Shown: positions 44,656 through 54,335, numbered from the stretch's first letter. The stretch is 64,000 nucleotides of DNA from Parapedobacter defluvii (GCF_014642075.1 NZ_BMIK01000008.1:1-64000), one strand, 5' to 3'. Notes: generated by a model not told the origin, from the sequence alone. Made by a program: numbers and translations.

Positions 44656-45447
44656 ATGCGAGCAAAATTGTGGGTTATTAAGATCGGAGGCAACATCATT
44701 GATGATGCGGAAGGGTTAGGACGATTTTTGGAGCGTTTTGCCAACCTGCGCGGATATAAAATATTAGTCCACGGTGGTGGAAAGATTGCAACCCGGATGG
44801 CCGCAGATTTAGGTATTGAGGCCAAGTTGGTGGAAGGCCGGCGCATCACCGATGAAGCGATGTTACGCATCGTAACCATGGTGTATGCGGGGTTGACCAA
44901 CAAACAGATTGTCGCCGAGTTACAAGAGAAAGGCTGTAATGCCATTGGATTGAGTGGTGCCGATGGAAACGCGATCCGGACCGTAAAGCGCCCGGTGAAG
45001 ACGGTCGATTATGGGTTTGTAGGCGATATCCTGCCAGGTTCTGTCGACACCGACACAGTCGCGACTTTTGTGAATGCTGGTTTTACACCGGTATTTTCTG
45101 CCATTACGCATGATGGACACGGGCAGTTGCTAAATACCAATGCCGACACCATTGCTGCTGCATTAGCTGTAGCCCTGTCGGCCCAGTATGCCACGTCTTT
45201 GGTTTATTGTTTTGAAAAGCGTGGTGTACTCCGCGATATTACTGATGAAAATGCTATAATCCCTGAAATACGTGCAGGAGAATTTGAGCAGTTGAAGACG
45301 TCGGGAATCATTGCTGATGGGATGGTGCCCAAACTGTACAATGCATTTGAAGCCATTGGTAAGGGAGTGGATGAAGTATGCATTGGCCATGCCGAAGATC
45401 TGCATTTGTTGCGCGAACAGCACTTCGGGACAAGACTGGTGCGGTGA
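44656..45447 (+). CDS. argB: Acetylglutamate kinase
   Basis: This 263-residue amino-acid kinase phosphorylates N-acetyl- (or N-succinyl-) glutamate. VIKIGGNIIDDAEGL, LVHGGGKIATRMAADLGIEA and NINADT-like TNADTIAAALAVALSA are the family nucleotide- and substrate-binding elements. It lies 7 bp after the carbamoyltransferase gene. Confidence 0.94.
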   Translation: MRAKLWVIKIGGNIIDDAEGLGRFLERFANLRGYKILVHGGGKIATRMAADLGIEAKLVEGRRITDEAMLRIVTMVYAGLTNKQIVAELQEKGCNAIGLSGADGNAIRTVKRPVKTVDYGFVGDILPGSVDTDTVATFVNAGFTPVFSAITHDGHGQLLNTNADTIAAALAVALSAQYATSLVYCFEKRGVLRDITDENAIIPEIRAGEFEQLKTSGIIADGMVPKLYNAFEAIGKGVDEVCIGHAEDLHLLREQHFGTRLVR

Positions 45448-45528
45448 GGGCAGTTGTCGGCGCCGGATATCAGATTGAGGAGTAGGGGATAAGGGGGAAC
45501 TTGTAATTTACGATAATATAACCTGAAA

Positions 45529-46332
45529 ATGAATAAGATAACGATTATTGGAGGTGGGAATATCGGCCTTTCCTTGGCCAGGGGGTTGGTTAACAAAGCA
45601 TATTGCCAAGCACAAGATATCACCTTGACGCGGAGAAATCTCAAGTCATTGAGCGAGGAGGCCGCGGACGGCTTCAAGGTGAGTGATAACAACAAAGTGG
45701 CCATCCACGACGCCAATGTTATCGTATTGGCTGTTTTGCCACAGCAATTGAAAAAAGTGTTGGAAGAAATTGCTCCTGTTGTATCGCCCGAAAAGCACAT
45801 TGTAGTGTCGGTAATTTCGGGGGTTACCTGCGCCGATGTACGCGACAAGTTAGGCAATAATGTGCAGGTTGTCCGTGCTATGCCCAATACAGCCATTGCC
45901 ATTGGTCAGTCGATGACCTGTATCGCGTCTGATAATGCTTCGGAGGAAGAGTTGGAACGGGTGACCCAGCTATTTGAAACGGTCGGTTCGGTAGTGACCA
46001 TTAACGAAGATCTGATGACGTCCGCTACGGCGCTATGTGCCTGTGGCATCGCCTTCTTCCTCCGTGCGATCCGGGCCGCATCCCAAGGGGGCGTAGAAAT
46101 CGGATTTCATGCGCATGATGCATTAAAAATGGCGGTTCAGACCGCTAAGGGTGCGGCAGACTTATTATTGCAAACGCAGAGCCATCCGGAAGGAGAAATC
46201 GACAAGGTTACTTCACCCAAGGGCTGTACGATAGCCGGATTGAATGAAATGGAACACAATGGGTTCAGTTCAGCTTTTATAAAGGGGATCAAATTGTCGG
46301 CGTTGAAAGCCGGAGGACTCTACAATGATTGA
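45529..46332 (+). CDS. proC: Pyrroline-5-carboxylate reductase
   Basis: This 267-residue NAD(P)H-dependent reductase makes proline from pyrroline-5-carboxylate. It has the N-terminal Rossmann motif IIGGGNIGLSLARGL, VRAMPNTAIAIGQSMT, and a C-terminal dimer domain with the SPKGCTIAGLNEME signature. It overlaps argE by 8 nt, so it is translationally coupled within the arginine cluster, an arrangement that may coordinate proline and arginine synthesis from glutamate. Confidence 0.95.
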   Translation: MNKITIIGGGNIGLSLARGLVNKAYCQAQDITLTRRNLKSLSEEAADGFKVSDNNKVAIHDANVIVLAVLPQQLKKVLEEIAPVVSPEKHIVVSVISGVTCADVRDKLGNNVQVVRAMPNTAIAIGQSMTCIASDNASEEELERVTQLFETVGSVVTINEDLMTSATALCACGIAFFLRAIRAASQGGVEIGFHAHDALKMAVQTAKGAADLLLQTQSHPEGEIDKVTSPKGCTIAGLNEMEHNGFSSAFIKGIKLSALKAGGLYND

Positions 46333-47389
46333 AAAACTGGTCCAGGATAGTACGTCGCTCCTGAGGGATCTTATTCGTATCCCTTCGTTCAGCAGGGAAG
46401 AGAACCAAACAGGCGATACGATTGAGCGGTTTCTGCAGCAACGGGGCGTGCGCACGTATCGGAAGATGAACAATGTTTGGGCTTATAACAAGTTTTTTGA
46501 TCCGGCTAAACCGACTATCTTGCTTAATTCGCACCATGACACGGTAAAACCCAACACCGGCTACACACGTAATCCGTTTTCACCCGACATAGAAGATGGT
46601 ATTTTGTATGGATTGGGCAGTAACGATGCCGGTGGATGTTTGGTGTCATTGATTGCCGCTTTTTTATATTTTTATTCACAGCAAGGACTCAAGTATAATC
46701 TTTGCATTGCGGCGACGGCAGAGGAGGAAATATCCGGTATCAATGGATTGGAACTGATCGTCCCCGATATAGGCTCCTTGGATTTTGCCATTGTAGGCGA
46801 ACCGACGCTGATGCAGTTGGCCGTTGCAGAACGTGGACTGATGGTGCTGGATTGTGTGGCCCATGGCCAAGCAGGTCATGCAGCCCGTGAAGAAGGCGAC
46901 AATGCCATTTATAAGGCGCTCAGAGATATTGAGTGGTTCATCACCTATCGTTTTCCTAGAGAATCGGAAGAGTTCGGACCGATCAAGATGAGTGTCACTG
47001 TTATCCATGCCGGGTCACAGCACAATGTTATACCCGCTACGTGTGAATTTGTAGTAGATATCCGGGTAACAGATGCCTATCGCAATGAAGAAGTACTTGA
47101 CATTATCCGGCGGCATGTAACCTGTGACGTTAAGCCCCGTTCGTTGAGGCTTAAACCCTCCTCGATACCCAAAGATCATCCCATTGTACAGGCTGGCCTT
47201 GCGCTGGGGCGGACTACCTATGGATCGCCAACCACCAGTGATCAGGCACTACTGGATATTCCTTCGCTCAAGTTGGGTCCGGGGGACTCTGCCCGTTCAC
47301 ACATGGCTGATGAATTTATTTACCTGAATGAAATAGACGAGGGAATCCATCTGTATATAGCGATACTTAACAAAGTAGTTAACGGTTAG
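46325..47389 (+). CDS. argE: Acetylornithine deacetylase-type M20 peptidase
   Basis: This is an M20/ArgE/DapE metallohydrolase of 354 residues. Metal-binding and catalytic elements are LLNSHHDTVKPN, YGLGSNDAGGCLVSL, ATAEEEISG (the Glu-Glu pair) and the C-terminal HMADEF. In this context it should remove the acyl group from acylcitrulline or acylornithine. DapE-like activity cannot be excluded by sequence, but the operon supports the arginine role. Confidence 0.9.
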   Translation: MIEKLVQDSTSLLRDLIRIPSFSREENQTGDTIERFLQQRGVRTYRKMNNVWAYNKFFDPAKPTILLNSHHDTVKPNTGYTRNPFSPDIEDGILYGLGSNDAGGCLVSLIAAFLYFYSQQGLKYNLCIAATAEEEISGINGLELIVPDIGSLDFAIVGEPTLMQLAVAERGLMVLDCVAHGQAGHAAREEGDNAIYKALRDIEWFITYRFPRESEEFGPIKMSVTVIHAGSQHNVIPATCEFVVDIRVTDAYRNEEVLDIIRRHVTCDVKPRSLRLKPSSIPKDHPIVQAGLALGRTTYGSPTTSDQALLDIPSLKLGPGDSARSHMADEFIYLNEIDEGIHLYIAILNKVVNG

Positions 47390-47471
47390 GTGATTTTTTT
47401 TATGAATGAGTAAGGGTATATTGCTCTTACGTTGTCTTGTGTAAAATTCAAGAATAACAAAATACATAATC

Positions 47472-47906
47472 ATGAAAAAAACAAACTATCTGATGGTTCT
47501 ATTAAGTGCAGTATTGGTATTGGTTGCAGCTTGTGATAAGGAAAAGGTGGTTTCCGCAGACGGACTTCCTTCCAAAGCCCAGACCTATATTACACAACAT
47601 TTTCCGGAACATGAGATTCTGCAAGTGGTAAAGGAGCGTGACGATCTGAAGACATCCTACGATGTGTACCTGAGCGAAGGTTATAATCTGGATTTTGACA
47701 AAAACGGAAATATCGTGGGGGTAGAAGGCTCAAAAAAGCTGCCGGATAGCGTTATTCCCTCCAGCATACTTACTTACGTAAACGCCAATTATTCCGACTA
47801 TTTCATATTAGACTGGGAATTGGATGACCGTGGGCAGGAAGTTAAGTTATCCAATGGGATGGAATTGCAGTTTGATAAGAATGGCAATTTCCAACGGATC
47901 GATTAA
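47472..47906 (+). CDS. PepSY-like (DUF2874) lipoprotein
   Basis: This 144-residue exported lipoprotein has a lipobox Cys at about residue 21 (LVLVAAC) and two PepSY-like repeats, each ending in a phrase of the type LDFDKNGNIVGVEG and LQFDKNGNFQRID. Such proteins are common in Bacteroidota periplasms; their function is not established, and peptidase inhibition or ligand binding has been proposed for PepSY domains in general. It is a single-gene unit followed by a 13-bp hairpin. Confidence 0.85.
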   Translation: MKKTNYLMVLLSAVLVLVAACDKEKVVSADGLPSKAQTYITQHFPEHEILQVVKERDDLKTSYDVYLSEGYNLDFDKNGNIVGVEGSKKLPDSVIPSSILTYVNANYSDYFILDWELDDRGQEVKLSNGMELQFDKNGNFQRID

Positions 47907-47920
47907 CACTAGCAGGGATT

Positions 47921-47961
47921 CCACGCAAAGCCGTAAGCGTGTCTTTTTCGGTTTTGCGTGG
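47921..47961 (+). terminator. Hairpin after the PepSY-like gene
   Basis: CCACGCAAAGCCG (47921-47933) pairs with CGGTTTTGCGTGG (47949-47961), 13 pairs with one G-U. It lies 14 nt after the stop. No T-run follows, so it is a likely but not classical terminator. Confidence 0.55.
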
Positions 47962-48031
47962 AGACCTTGATAATATACGATTCGCCTAGCCGTAGCCTGT
48001 AGTTACTTTTTATGTAACATTTCCGGTTGAA

Positions 48032-48047
48032 TACCATCCAAATGGTA
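48032..48047. promoter_or_regulatory. Palindrome before the YbjQ-family gene
   Basis: TACCATCCAAATGGTA has 6-bp arms and a 4-nt centre, ending 13 nt before the ATG. It is a possible operator or a start-proximal hairpin; no binding protein is assigned. Confidence 0.3.
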
Positions 48048-48060
48048 AAAGTCAATTGCC

Positions 48061-48381
48061 ATGCTTATCACAACAACACCTCAGGTAGAAGGGAAAAGAA
48101 TCACTAAATATATAGGTTTAGTGAGTGGGGAAACCATCATCGGAGCGAATTTCTTCCGGGATATCTTTGCTGGAATACGAGATATCGTCGGTGGTCGTTC
48201 TGGATCCTATGAAAAAGTCTTGCGGGAAGCCAAGGAGACGGCTGTTTATGAAATGCAGCAATATGCAGCTTCTATGGGGGCTAATGCGGTAGTGGGAGTG
48301 GATCTTGACTACGAAACCGTGGGGAGCGGGGGCAGCATGCTTATGGTCACCGCCAGCGGCACCGCCGTGGTTATTGAGTAG
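48061..48381 (+). CDS. YbjQ/UPF0145-family protein
   Basis: This 106-residue YbjQ-type protein is a pentamer-forming domain of unknown function, sometimes called a heavy-metal-binding domain. [39 protein letters not shown] and [17 protein letters not shown] are typical. It is cytoplasmic. Its 3' end overlaps the convergent esterase gene by 11 bp. Confidence 0.9.
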   Translation: MLITTTPQVEGKRITKYIGLVSGETIIGANFFRDIFAGIRDIVGGRSGSYEKVLREAKETAVYEMQQYAASMGANAVVGVDLDYETVGSGGSMLMVTASGTAVVIE

Positions 48382-49225
48382 GGGGCTGATTGAAAAAACT
48401 TTGGAGTCCCTTGATAAAGCTTAATTGGCCCGTGTCCATGTGATCCAAAAAGTTATAAATGAAAGCATTCAAATATACATGTTGGATGTCTTGATTTTTA
48501 AAAGCAACGGTCAATTTATAAATGGGATTGAGGGTCCATTCGCTATTTTCCAAACTGCCTGCTGTTAAAACCATGTTTAGGCGACTATCGGGCTTGTGAA
48601 GAGCCAGTTCGTCGGGTAGCCGATCCAGGTAAAAATCATGATACCACAGCGAGGGGCTCGCCGCAACGATGTTGGAAAAGATGTTTTGATCCTCTTTTAC
48701 CTGTTGCAGCAAGGCCGCTAGTGCAAAGTATCCACCAAACGAATGCCCCAAGAGCGTACGCTGCGTGGTATCTACCCGTATTTCCATTTCCACCTGCGGC
48801 AATAACTCTGTGGTTATGAACCTGTAAAAATTGAGTCCACCGCCGGGAGCCGTTATTTCGTCTGATTCCAATGGTTTCGGGTAAAGGAAGTCCCGTACGC
48901 GAAGCGAATCCATTTTTTGAAAATCACCATATCCAATGCCTACCAAAATCAAAGGAGGCAGTAATCCTGTCATTTCATACTGCCTTATCAAGGGAGCCAT
49001 CGAAGGGAAATAGAAGTCACCATCAACCAGCAAAACTATTGGGTAGCGTTGAGTGGTGTCTGAATAATAATCTTTCGGCAGTTGCATCGCTACGGTAAAT
49101 GTATCGCCCACAGTAGCTGAATGATATTCACGGGTCGTGGTAAGATAATTAATCGGCTGGTTAAGTTGGGCTGTACCCAATGAAGGGAGTAGTAACAGCC
49201 ACACAAGTAACGTATTATTTTTCAT
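48371..49225 (-). CDS. Exported esterase-D-like alpha/beta hydrolase
   Basis: This 284-residue protein has a signal peptide (about 1-20, LLPSLGTAQ) and belongs to the esterase D/enterochelin-esterase superfamily. VLLVDGD near 64-70 and the nucleophile elbow [10 protein letters not shown] (160-169, Ser162) are visible, with a catalytic His likely in the LDHMDTG segment near the C-terminus. It should act in the periplasm on an ester, possibly a siderophore or an acetylated sugar. It is a single gene with no informative partners. Confidence 0.85.
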   Translation of the reverse strand: MKNNTLLVWLLLLPSLGTAQLNQPINYLTTTREYHSATVGDTFTVAMQLPKDYYSDTTQRYPIVLLVDGDFYFPSMAPLIRQYEMTGLLPPLILVGIGYGDFQKMDSLRVRDFLYPKPLESDEITAPGGGLNFYRFITTELLPQVEMEIRVDTTQRTLLGHSFGGYFALAALLQQVKEDQNIFSNIVAASPSLWYHDFYLDRLPDELALHKPDSRLNMVLTAGSLENSEWTLNPIYKLTVAFKNQDIQHVYLNAFIYNFLDHMDTGQLSFIKGLQSFFNQPPTQ

Positions 49226-49246
49226 GGTTTACTGATTAAGCTGAAA

Positions 49247-49254
49247 CAAAAATA
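49247..49254 (-). promoter_or_regulatory. -7 element of the esterase gene
   Basis: On the minus strand TATTTTTG matches TAnnTTTG, 22 nt before the ATG. No good -33 was found. A 7-bp inverted repeat CTGATTA/TAATCAG (49232-49238, 49261-49267) brackets it. Confidence 0.4.
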
Positions 49255-49331
49255 AGGGCCTAATCAGCAGATATGTAGGTATTTAACGTTTTTAACAACT
49301 TTTACATTTTTTAACAATGTATGTCGGAAAG

Positions 49332-51068
49332 TTAGCGTCCAAACCGGAAGGATTTAAAGTTGAACCCTCCTACCTCAGCTAATATGCGTATTACACAATC
49401 TCCTTTGGCGAGTTCAGGAATCTCTATGGGAATGAGTGTCCAATGTTGTCCGCCCTCCGTTGCGGGAACTGAAATGGGTTGTTCCAATAATGTTCCATTG
49501 ATATTCAATTGGATTCGGCCATGATCCGTTTCGTTAGACACCTCCAACTGTAGACGCTGAAGTCCGTCTTCATCGATTTCCAGGGTGTATTGAAGCCATT
49601 CACCGTCCTTGATATCAAAAATATGATAGCCCGACGAATCGGGCCGGATATCTACCCCGTCATTGCGGTAACTGTGACCACGGTTCCCCTGCGTATTCAT
49701 ACCGGGTGTATAATGATAGCTCGCTGTATCGGTGTCGTAATAGGCAACCCGTTGCCGACCTAAATCGAAGTCTACGGCATTCACTACGGACCCCGCGCGG
49801 ATTGAATGTTTTACAAAAGGAAGGGCGTTGCGGGCGTGCACCTGCCGGAACATGGCATCAACCACGTCAGGATGGAAGATGTTGTTTTTCAGTTTGAGGT
49901 TTTCCAACCATTCGTTCAGGATGCGAAGTGCATCTTCTGGAGCAGGTTTTTCGCTTTTGCCCGACCAATAGTTAAGCAGATGTGCATATCCTTCCGGCTC
50001 CTTGATTTCTAAGGGTTGGTTGATACCCATTTTCTTATTTTGCCACCATGCCCACCCGATGCCATTGGTTTCACACAATTCAATGGCTTCGGTAAACCAT
50101 GTGTTGGAGTTTTCACCCGATTCACCCAGCCACAATGGTATGTTATGTTCTTCGCGAAGGTCAAGAAACTGTTGGATGGCTTCCTGTACATTTGGATTGC
50201 CGTATTTGTGAAAACTAAGTACAAGGTTATCGTCCCACTTCGGAAAAATGCCATGGTAGTTGTTTGCGAATCCGTTTCCTTCCAGGAAGATGATGTGGTT
50301 GGTGTCTACTTCGCGGATGGTACGGGTCACCTCCACAAGAAACTGCCTTAGGGGAGCATTGGTTCGCTCGGCTATCCCTCTGAAATCGGTCGAATCCTCG
50401 AAGCCCCAATTGGTTTCATTGAGTACATCATAGCCACCGATCCATTCTTCTTCCGCATACCGCTCGGCTAATTTGCGCCATAGAGCGATGGTTTTAACTC
50501 GGTTTGCCTCACTTTCCCAAAAGGATGGGTTGTTGGGATTACGGTCGGAGATATTGAGATCATTACCTTGTCCTCCGGGGGCGGCATGGAGGTCGAGGAT
50601 GAGGTACATACGGTTCGCTTTGCACCATTCAAGCAAGCTGTCTGTCATTGCAAATCCCTTTTCCAGCCATGTATGTTCGCCGGCCACGGGTTCCTCCTCC
50701 ACGGGAAGCGTATATAAGTTATAATGCATGGGAAGCCGTATGGAGTTGAAACCCCAGGCTGCCATGGAGTCGATATCTGCTTTTTGGGTATGATTGGCCA
50801 GCCATTGTTCATAAAACTGTGACGTCCTTTCTTCGCCGACCAAATCTTCGATACATGCGCGGATGCGGTATTGTCTACCCAAGAAGCCCAGTCTAAACAT
50901 ATAACCTTCCTGCAACATCCACCCGCCGAGGCCCATTCCACGCAGGATGACGGTGTCTCCCCGGCCGTTGACAATGTGATGGCCTTGGGCTTTGAGAAAA
51001 TTTCTTTGGGGAGGATGGCAGGCAGAGGCTAGTAACGCGAAAAATAGTATGGCTAAGAATGTTCTCAT
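49332..51068 (-). CDS. GH5-family glycoside hydrolase with C-terminal carbohydrate-binding module
   Basis: This 578-residue surface or periplasmic lipoprotein (Cys about 17) has a GH5 (beta/alpha)8 catalytic domain at about 25-400. The acid/base is in VLNETN (Glu218) and the nucleophile in WLGESGEN (Glu316); RLPMHYNL is also present. The last 145 residues or so (DGEWLQYTLEIDEDG; VGGFNFKSFRFG) resemble a CBM6-type module. GLGGWMLQEG near 46-55 recalls GH5 exo-beta-glucanases of the 1,3 type. It is the last gene of a beta-glucan locus with a second GH5 and a GH16. Exact linkage specificity is not readable. Confidence 0.9.
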   Translation of the reverse strand: MRTFLAILFFALLASACHPPQRNFLKAQGHHIVNGRGDTVILRGMGLGGWMLQEGYMFRLGFLGRQYRIRACIEDLVGEERTSQFYEQWLANHTQKADIDSMAAWGFNSIRLPMHYNLYTLPVEEEPVAGEHTWLEKGFAMTDSLLEWCKANRMYLILDLHAAPGGQGNDLNISDRNPNNPSFWESEANRVKTIALWRKLAERYAEEEWIGGYDVLNETNWGFEDSTDFRGIAERTNAPLRQFLVEVTRTIREVDTNHIIFLEGNGFANNYHGIFPKWDDNLVLSFHKYGNPNVQEAIQQFLDLREEHNIPLWLGESGENSNTWFTEAIELCETNGIGWAWWQNKKMGINQPLEIKEPEGYAHLLNYWSGKSEKPAPEDALRILNEWLENLKLKNNIFHPDVVDAMFRQVHARNALPFVKHSIRAGSVVNAVDFDLGRQRVAYYDTDTASYHYTPGMNTQGNRGHSYRNDGVDIRPDSSGYHIFDIKDGEWLQYTLEIDEDGLQRLQLEVSNETDHGRIQLNINGTLLEQPISVPATEGGQHWTLIPIEIPELAKGDCVIRILAEVGGFNFKSFRFGR

Positions 51069-51097
51069 CGTATATCTTTCAAAAGTCGTCGTTTTAC

Positions 51098-52474
51098 TTA
51101 GTAATGAATGGGGGCAACTGCTGCGACCGCACCCGGATTAATAATGCAGTTTTCAAATCGGATGCTCTCAAGCACTACATCCATCGCATCGGCTCCATCC
51201 GTTGGGAAATTACCCGGAATACGCATTAGTGCTGCATTTGGATTGGTATCGTGTCTCTTGAGGGGCCAATGACACCAGCCTATGTTATTATCTTCCAGTT
51301 TCCGGATGTTCTGGCGCAGCCATTCATTGGTGTTCTCTCCGGTTTCGCCTACCCAGACCGGAACATTCAGCCGATCTCTGAAATTCACCAGATTGCGGAT
51401 GCGGTTGATTTGATTGGGGTCGGGATCTTGCTGCAGGTCATCTGCCTCGGGTATCCAATAGCGATGGGCACTGTAGATGAGGTTGCTGGCGTCGGTGAAA
51501 TCGCCCGGTAATAAGCCGTTGTAATTGTTCCCCCACCCATTTCCTTCTACCATGATCAGGTGGGTATCCCCGCTGGCGCGTATTACATTGATGATGCGTT
51601 CGTGGATGCTCTGTATCCATGCGTTTTGAGGTACATTATTGGGCTCATTGATAAGGTCGTACCACGCAATGCGGTCGTCATCGCGATAACGGGCGGATAT
51701 GGCTTTCCATAGTGCCACCGTAACGTCCTGGTAAACGGGACGCCCTTGGGTATCCCGGCCTAACCATAAATAATTCGGTTCAAAAATGTCTGCGATATTG
51801 ATATCGGTGCCTTGACCACCGGGCGCAGCATGTAGATCGAGCACAACATAAAGGTTATTAGCTGCGCACCAGTCCAACAAGCGATCAATGAGGATAAAAC
51901 CATCCAGATCGTCTTTTGTAAACAGGTCGCCCGTATCATTCCATGCTGCCAATGCATGGGTATACGTATCCAAGGTCGCTGGGTTGCGGATGACCGAATG
52001 CCTTAGGGCACGCTGTTCCGGGGTGAGAAATAAGTCGTAGTGCATTGGCAATCGTACGGAGTTGAAACCTAGTGAAGCAATGTAGTCAATGTCTTTCTTT
52101 GTAATGAAGTTATCCCGCCACTGCCGATAAAAAGTCTCTACCTGCTCCTCCGTTAGTCCTTGGTTGTAATAATTCCGCTTCATTTGCCATTGGGTCGCAG
52201 CCTTGCTTTGATCGTGTGGATTGAGCATGTAGCCTTCTTGGAGCAGCCAATACCCCAAGCCGACGGCACGCAGTACCACCTCTTCGTTTTGTGTATTGAC
52301 CACCTTGTTTCCTTCGGCCCGGAGGCGGCTGAGTTGAGTAAACGAAAGAGAAATACGTTCTTTCGGGGGTGGTGGCTCCGGCGGAGGAATATTGGGGGGC
52401 TGTGGATCAGCGCGCAAGCAGCCGAGTATTGCCCACAGCGCCCCTATCCAAGTGATATGTTTGATTGCAATCAT
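51098..52474 (-). CDS. GH5-family glycoside hydrolase
   Basis: This is a lipoprotein of about 458 residues (Cys about 19) with a Pro-rich linker (PPNIPPPEPPPP) and a GH5 catalytic domain. GLGYWLLQEGYML resembles the neighbouring GH5, and the acid/base is in LINEPNN (Glu277) and the nucleophile in VWVGETGENT (Glu377). It is a paralogue of the downstream gene but lacks its C-terminal CBM. The ATG at 52474 opens the signal peptide; a longer frame would overlap the GH16 gene. Confidence 0.9.
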   Translation of the reverse strand: MIAIKHITWIGALWAILGCLRADPQPPNIPPPEPPPPKERISLSFTQLSRLRAEGNKVVNTQNEEVVLRAVGLGYWLLQEGYMLNPHDQSKAATQWQMKRNYYNQGLTEEQVETFYRQWRDNFITKKDIDYIASLGFNSVRLPMHYDLFLTPEQRALRHSVIRNPATLDTYTHALAAWNDTGDLFTKDDLDGFILIDRLLDWCAANNLYVVLDLHAAPGGQGTDINIADIFEPNYLWLGRDTQGRPVYQDVTVALWKAISARYRDDDRIAWYDLINEPNNVPQNAWIQSIHERIINVIRASGDTHLIMVEGNGWGNNYNGLLPGDFTDASNLIYSAHRYWIPEADDLQQDPDPNQINRIRNLVNFRDRLNVPVWVGETGENTNEWLRQNIRKLEDNNIGWCHWPLKRHDTNPNAALMRIPGNFPTDGADAMDVVLESIRFENCIINPGAVAAVAPIHY

Positions 52475-52487
52475 TCGTGAGAGCCGG

Positions 52488-53339
52488 TCAATTTTCAACG
52501 AGGTCATAAACCCGTACATAGTCTACTTCCATACTGGCTGGAAAAGCGGCCTCATCAACTCCCTGCTGTCCGCCCCAATTGCCACCTACAGCAATATTGA
52601 TGAGCCAATGGAAGCCTTTGTCGAATGGCCAAACGCGGAATCCGCCACCTTCATTGGTAAAACTGAAAATCTGCACATCATCGACATATCCGCGGATATA
52701 CGCAGGAGTCCAATCCACGCGGTACAGGTGAAAGTCAGTCGTCGCATTTTCGATTCGCTTGGTTGCGGTTTTTTGGGTGCCTATGACGTGATTATATGCC
52801 TCGGTATGCACACTGATGTGCACAACGTCCTGATCATATCCTACGTGTTCGAGAATATCGATCTCGCCCGATGCCGGCCATCCTCCGTATTCCCAATCGG
52901 TAGGGAGCATCCATACTGCTGGCCACGTCCCCACGCCGGGGGGTACTTTGGCCCTGACTTCGAACCGGCCGTAGCGGAAGTCCGCTTTTCCACGGCTCAC
53001 CAGCCGCGCCGAGGTATAGTCAGATTCCTCGTAGTCCTCGCGGATTGCGGTAAGGGTGAGTACACCATCGCCCACCTTCGCATTTTCCAATCGTTTTTCT
53101 GTATAATACTGCAACTCGTTGTTGCCCCAGCCACCTGCCCCTATATCGTATCCCCATTTTGTTTCATCGGGTAGTCCGTCATAGTCGAATTCATCCGCCC
53201 AGGACGGGGCAGCTGTAAAGGTATATTCCTTTGGCTTGGGCGGCTCGGGGTCAGGAATATTCGGTACCCGCGGTTCTTTGCTGCATGCGATGAGCAAAAA
53301 AGGGAATAAAACAAAGCTTGTCATGTGATAAAAATTCAT
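52488..53339 (-). CDS. GH16-family beta-glucanase
   Basis: This 283-residue lipoprotein (Cys about 19, LIAC) is a GH16 endo-beta-glucanase (laminarinase/lichenase type). The catalytic ExDxxE motif is GEIDILEHVG (Glu159, Asp161, Glu164), preceded by RFEVRAKVPPGVGTWPAVWM, with DEFDYDGLPDETKW at the start of the beta-sandwich. It would make internal cuts in a beta-1,3 (or mixed-linkage) glucan. It is 13 bp upstream of the GH5 gene. Confidence 0.93.
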   Translation of the reverse strand: MNFYHMTSFVLFPFLLIACSKEPRVPNIPDPEPPKPKEYTFTAAPSWADEFDYDGLPDETKWGYDIGAGGWGNNELQYYTEKRLENAKVGDGVLTLTAIREDYEESDYTSARLVSRGKADFRYGRFEVRAKVPPGVGTWPAVWMLPTDWEYGGWPASGEIDILEHVGYDQDVVHISVHTEAYNHVIGTQKTATKRIENATTDFHLYRVDWTPAYIRGYVDDVQIFSFTNEGGGFRVWPFDKGFHWLINIAVGGNWGGQQGVDEAAFPASMEVDYVRVYDLVEN

Positions 53340-53352
53340 TGGTATGTATTTA

Positions 53353-54282
53353 TCAGTTGTCGGATCGCAAGGTAAAGGTCCACCAACCGGCCCCGCCGAT
53401 GTTTACGCCGATTTTCAGGATGTCATATCCTTCTCCATTGACATTTTGTTCCATTGCGATGATATCATAGGTGACGGATTCCCCGGCGGGACCTTCCGGC
53501 GTTTCACCACCGTTGTGGGCTTTTTTTACACCGATATGGGCACCGCGGCCATCCAGCCGTAGTTGACCCAACCCGTTAATGCCGGTACCTTCGGTGACCG
53601 AAAATTTAAACGTACCCGAATTCCATGCGGCTTGGTTACCGGTCAGGTTACTAGCCGGTTCACAAGATGTTGATGCACTTCCAAGGTATCCATCGGCAAA
53701 GAAATCGCCTTTGTTGTCGTAGATAAAAGTGCCTTCGGGATCAAACTTAAAGGTGAATTCATCGTTGAATTCACAGGCTCGTCCCGTGACTTCGCCGGTA
53801 CCGCTTGCCCACCAATTGCCTGAATCAGGACCTTGATCGCCTACTTTAAATGCACCGGCTTCCGGGTTATATCGCCATACTTTTTCGGTACATCCGGCGA
53901 TAAAACCAAGAGCGCGGTCGGGATTGCAGGCAGTAGGATCGCTTTGCGAGATCGTTACTTGCTTCGTTACGGTGGCAATGCCGCCTGGAGTGACCGCTGT
54001 CAATGTCACATCGTATTCTCCTTCGAACGTAAATCTGGCCGAAACATTGTCTCCCTTAAATTTCTGACCCGTACTGGTTTCCCAATATGCAATTGAAGTG
54101 CCAGGGGTACTATTGACGAACACCATGGTATTGGAGTCATCCCCGGATTGTATTTCAAAATCGGCAGCGGGGATGCTGCCCAAGCTGTATTTTTCCTCCT
54201 TGCAACCGTGCAAAGGGAGTATTGTTATCAGAAGCCCGCCCACGATCATTTTCAATGGGGAGGTAAATGCATATCTGTTCAT
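53353..54282 (-). CDS. PKD-domain surface glycan-binding lipoprotein
   Basis: This 309-residue lipoprotein (Cys about 27, LHGC) has a PKD-type Ig-like domain (about 40-110; STGQKFKGDNVSARFTFEGE, then VTLTAVTPGG) and a C-terminal domain of about 190 residues rich in aromatic and Gly residues (GWWTFTLRSDN end). It lies in the usual position of a surface glycan-binding protein after SusC/D. It probably tethers beta-glucan at the cell surface; no catalytic motif is visible. Confidence 0.75.
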   Translation of the reverse strand: MNRYAFTSPLKMIVGGLLITILPLHGCKEEKYSLGSIPAADFEIQSGDDSNTMVFVNSTPGTSIAYWETSTGQKFKGDNVSARFTFEGEYDVTLTAVTPGGIATVTKQVTISQSDPTACNPDRALGFIAGCTEKVWRYNPEAGAFKVGDQGPDSGNWWASGTGEVTGRACEFNDEFTFKFDPEGTFIYDNKGDFFADGYLGSASTSCEPASNLTGNQAAWNSGTFKFSVTEGTGINGLGQLRLDGRGAHIGVKKAHNGGETPEGPAGESVTYDIIAMEQNVNGEGYDILKIGVNIGGAGWWTFTLRSDN

Positions 54283-54335
54283 TTTTATATCAAACTAATT
54301 GATGATAACTAATTGTCTGTTATTCATAGTGTCCC

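Noticed and set aside
45204-45902. A 232-codon frame antisense to argB and proC
   Set aside because: It spans two real genes and their gap, with Ser/Thr-rich composition typical of shadow frames.
47921-47961. CGCAAA/TTTGCG pair after the PepSY-like gene as a LacI operator
   Set aside because: The two half-sites are 15 bp or more apart and belong to a 13-bp terminator-like stem at a gene end.
52392-53174. A 260-codon plus-strand frame opposite the GH16 and GH5 genes
   Set aside because: It covers the catalytic region of GH16 on the other strand and shows no protein-like motifs.
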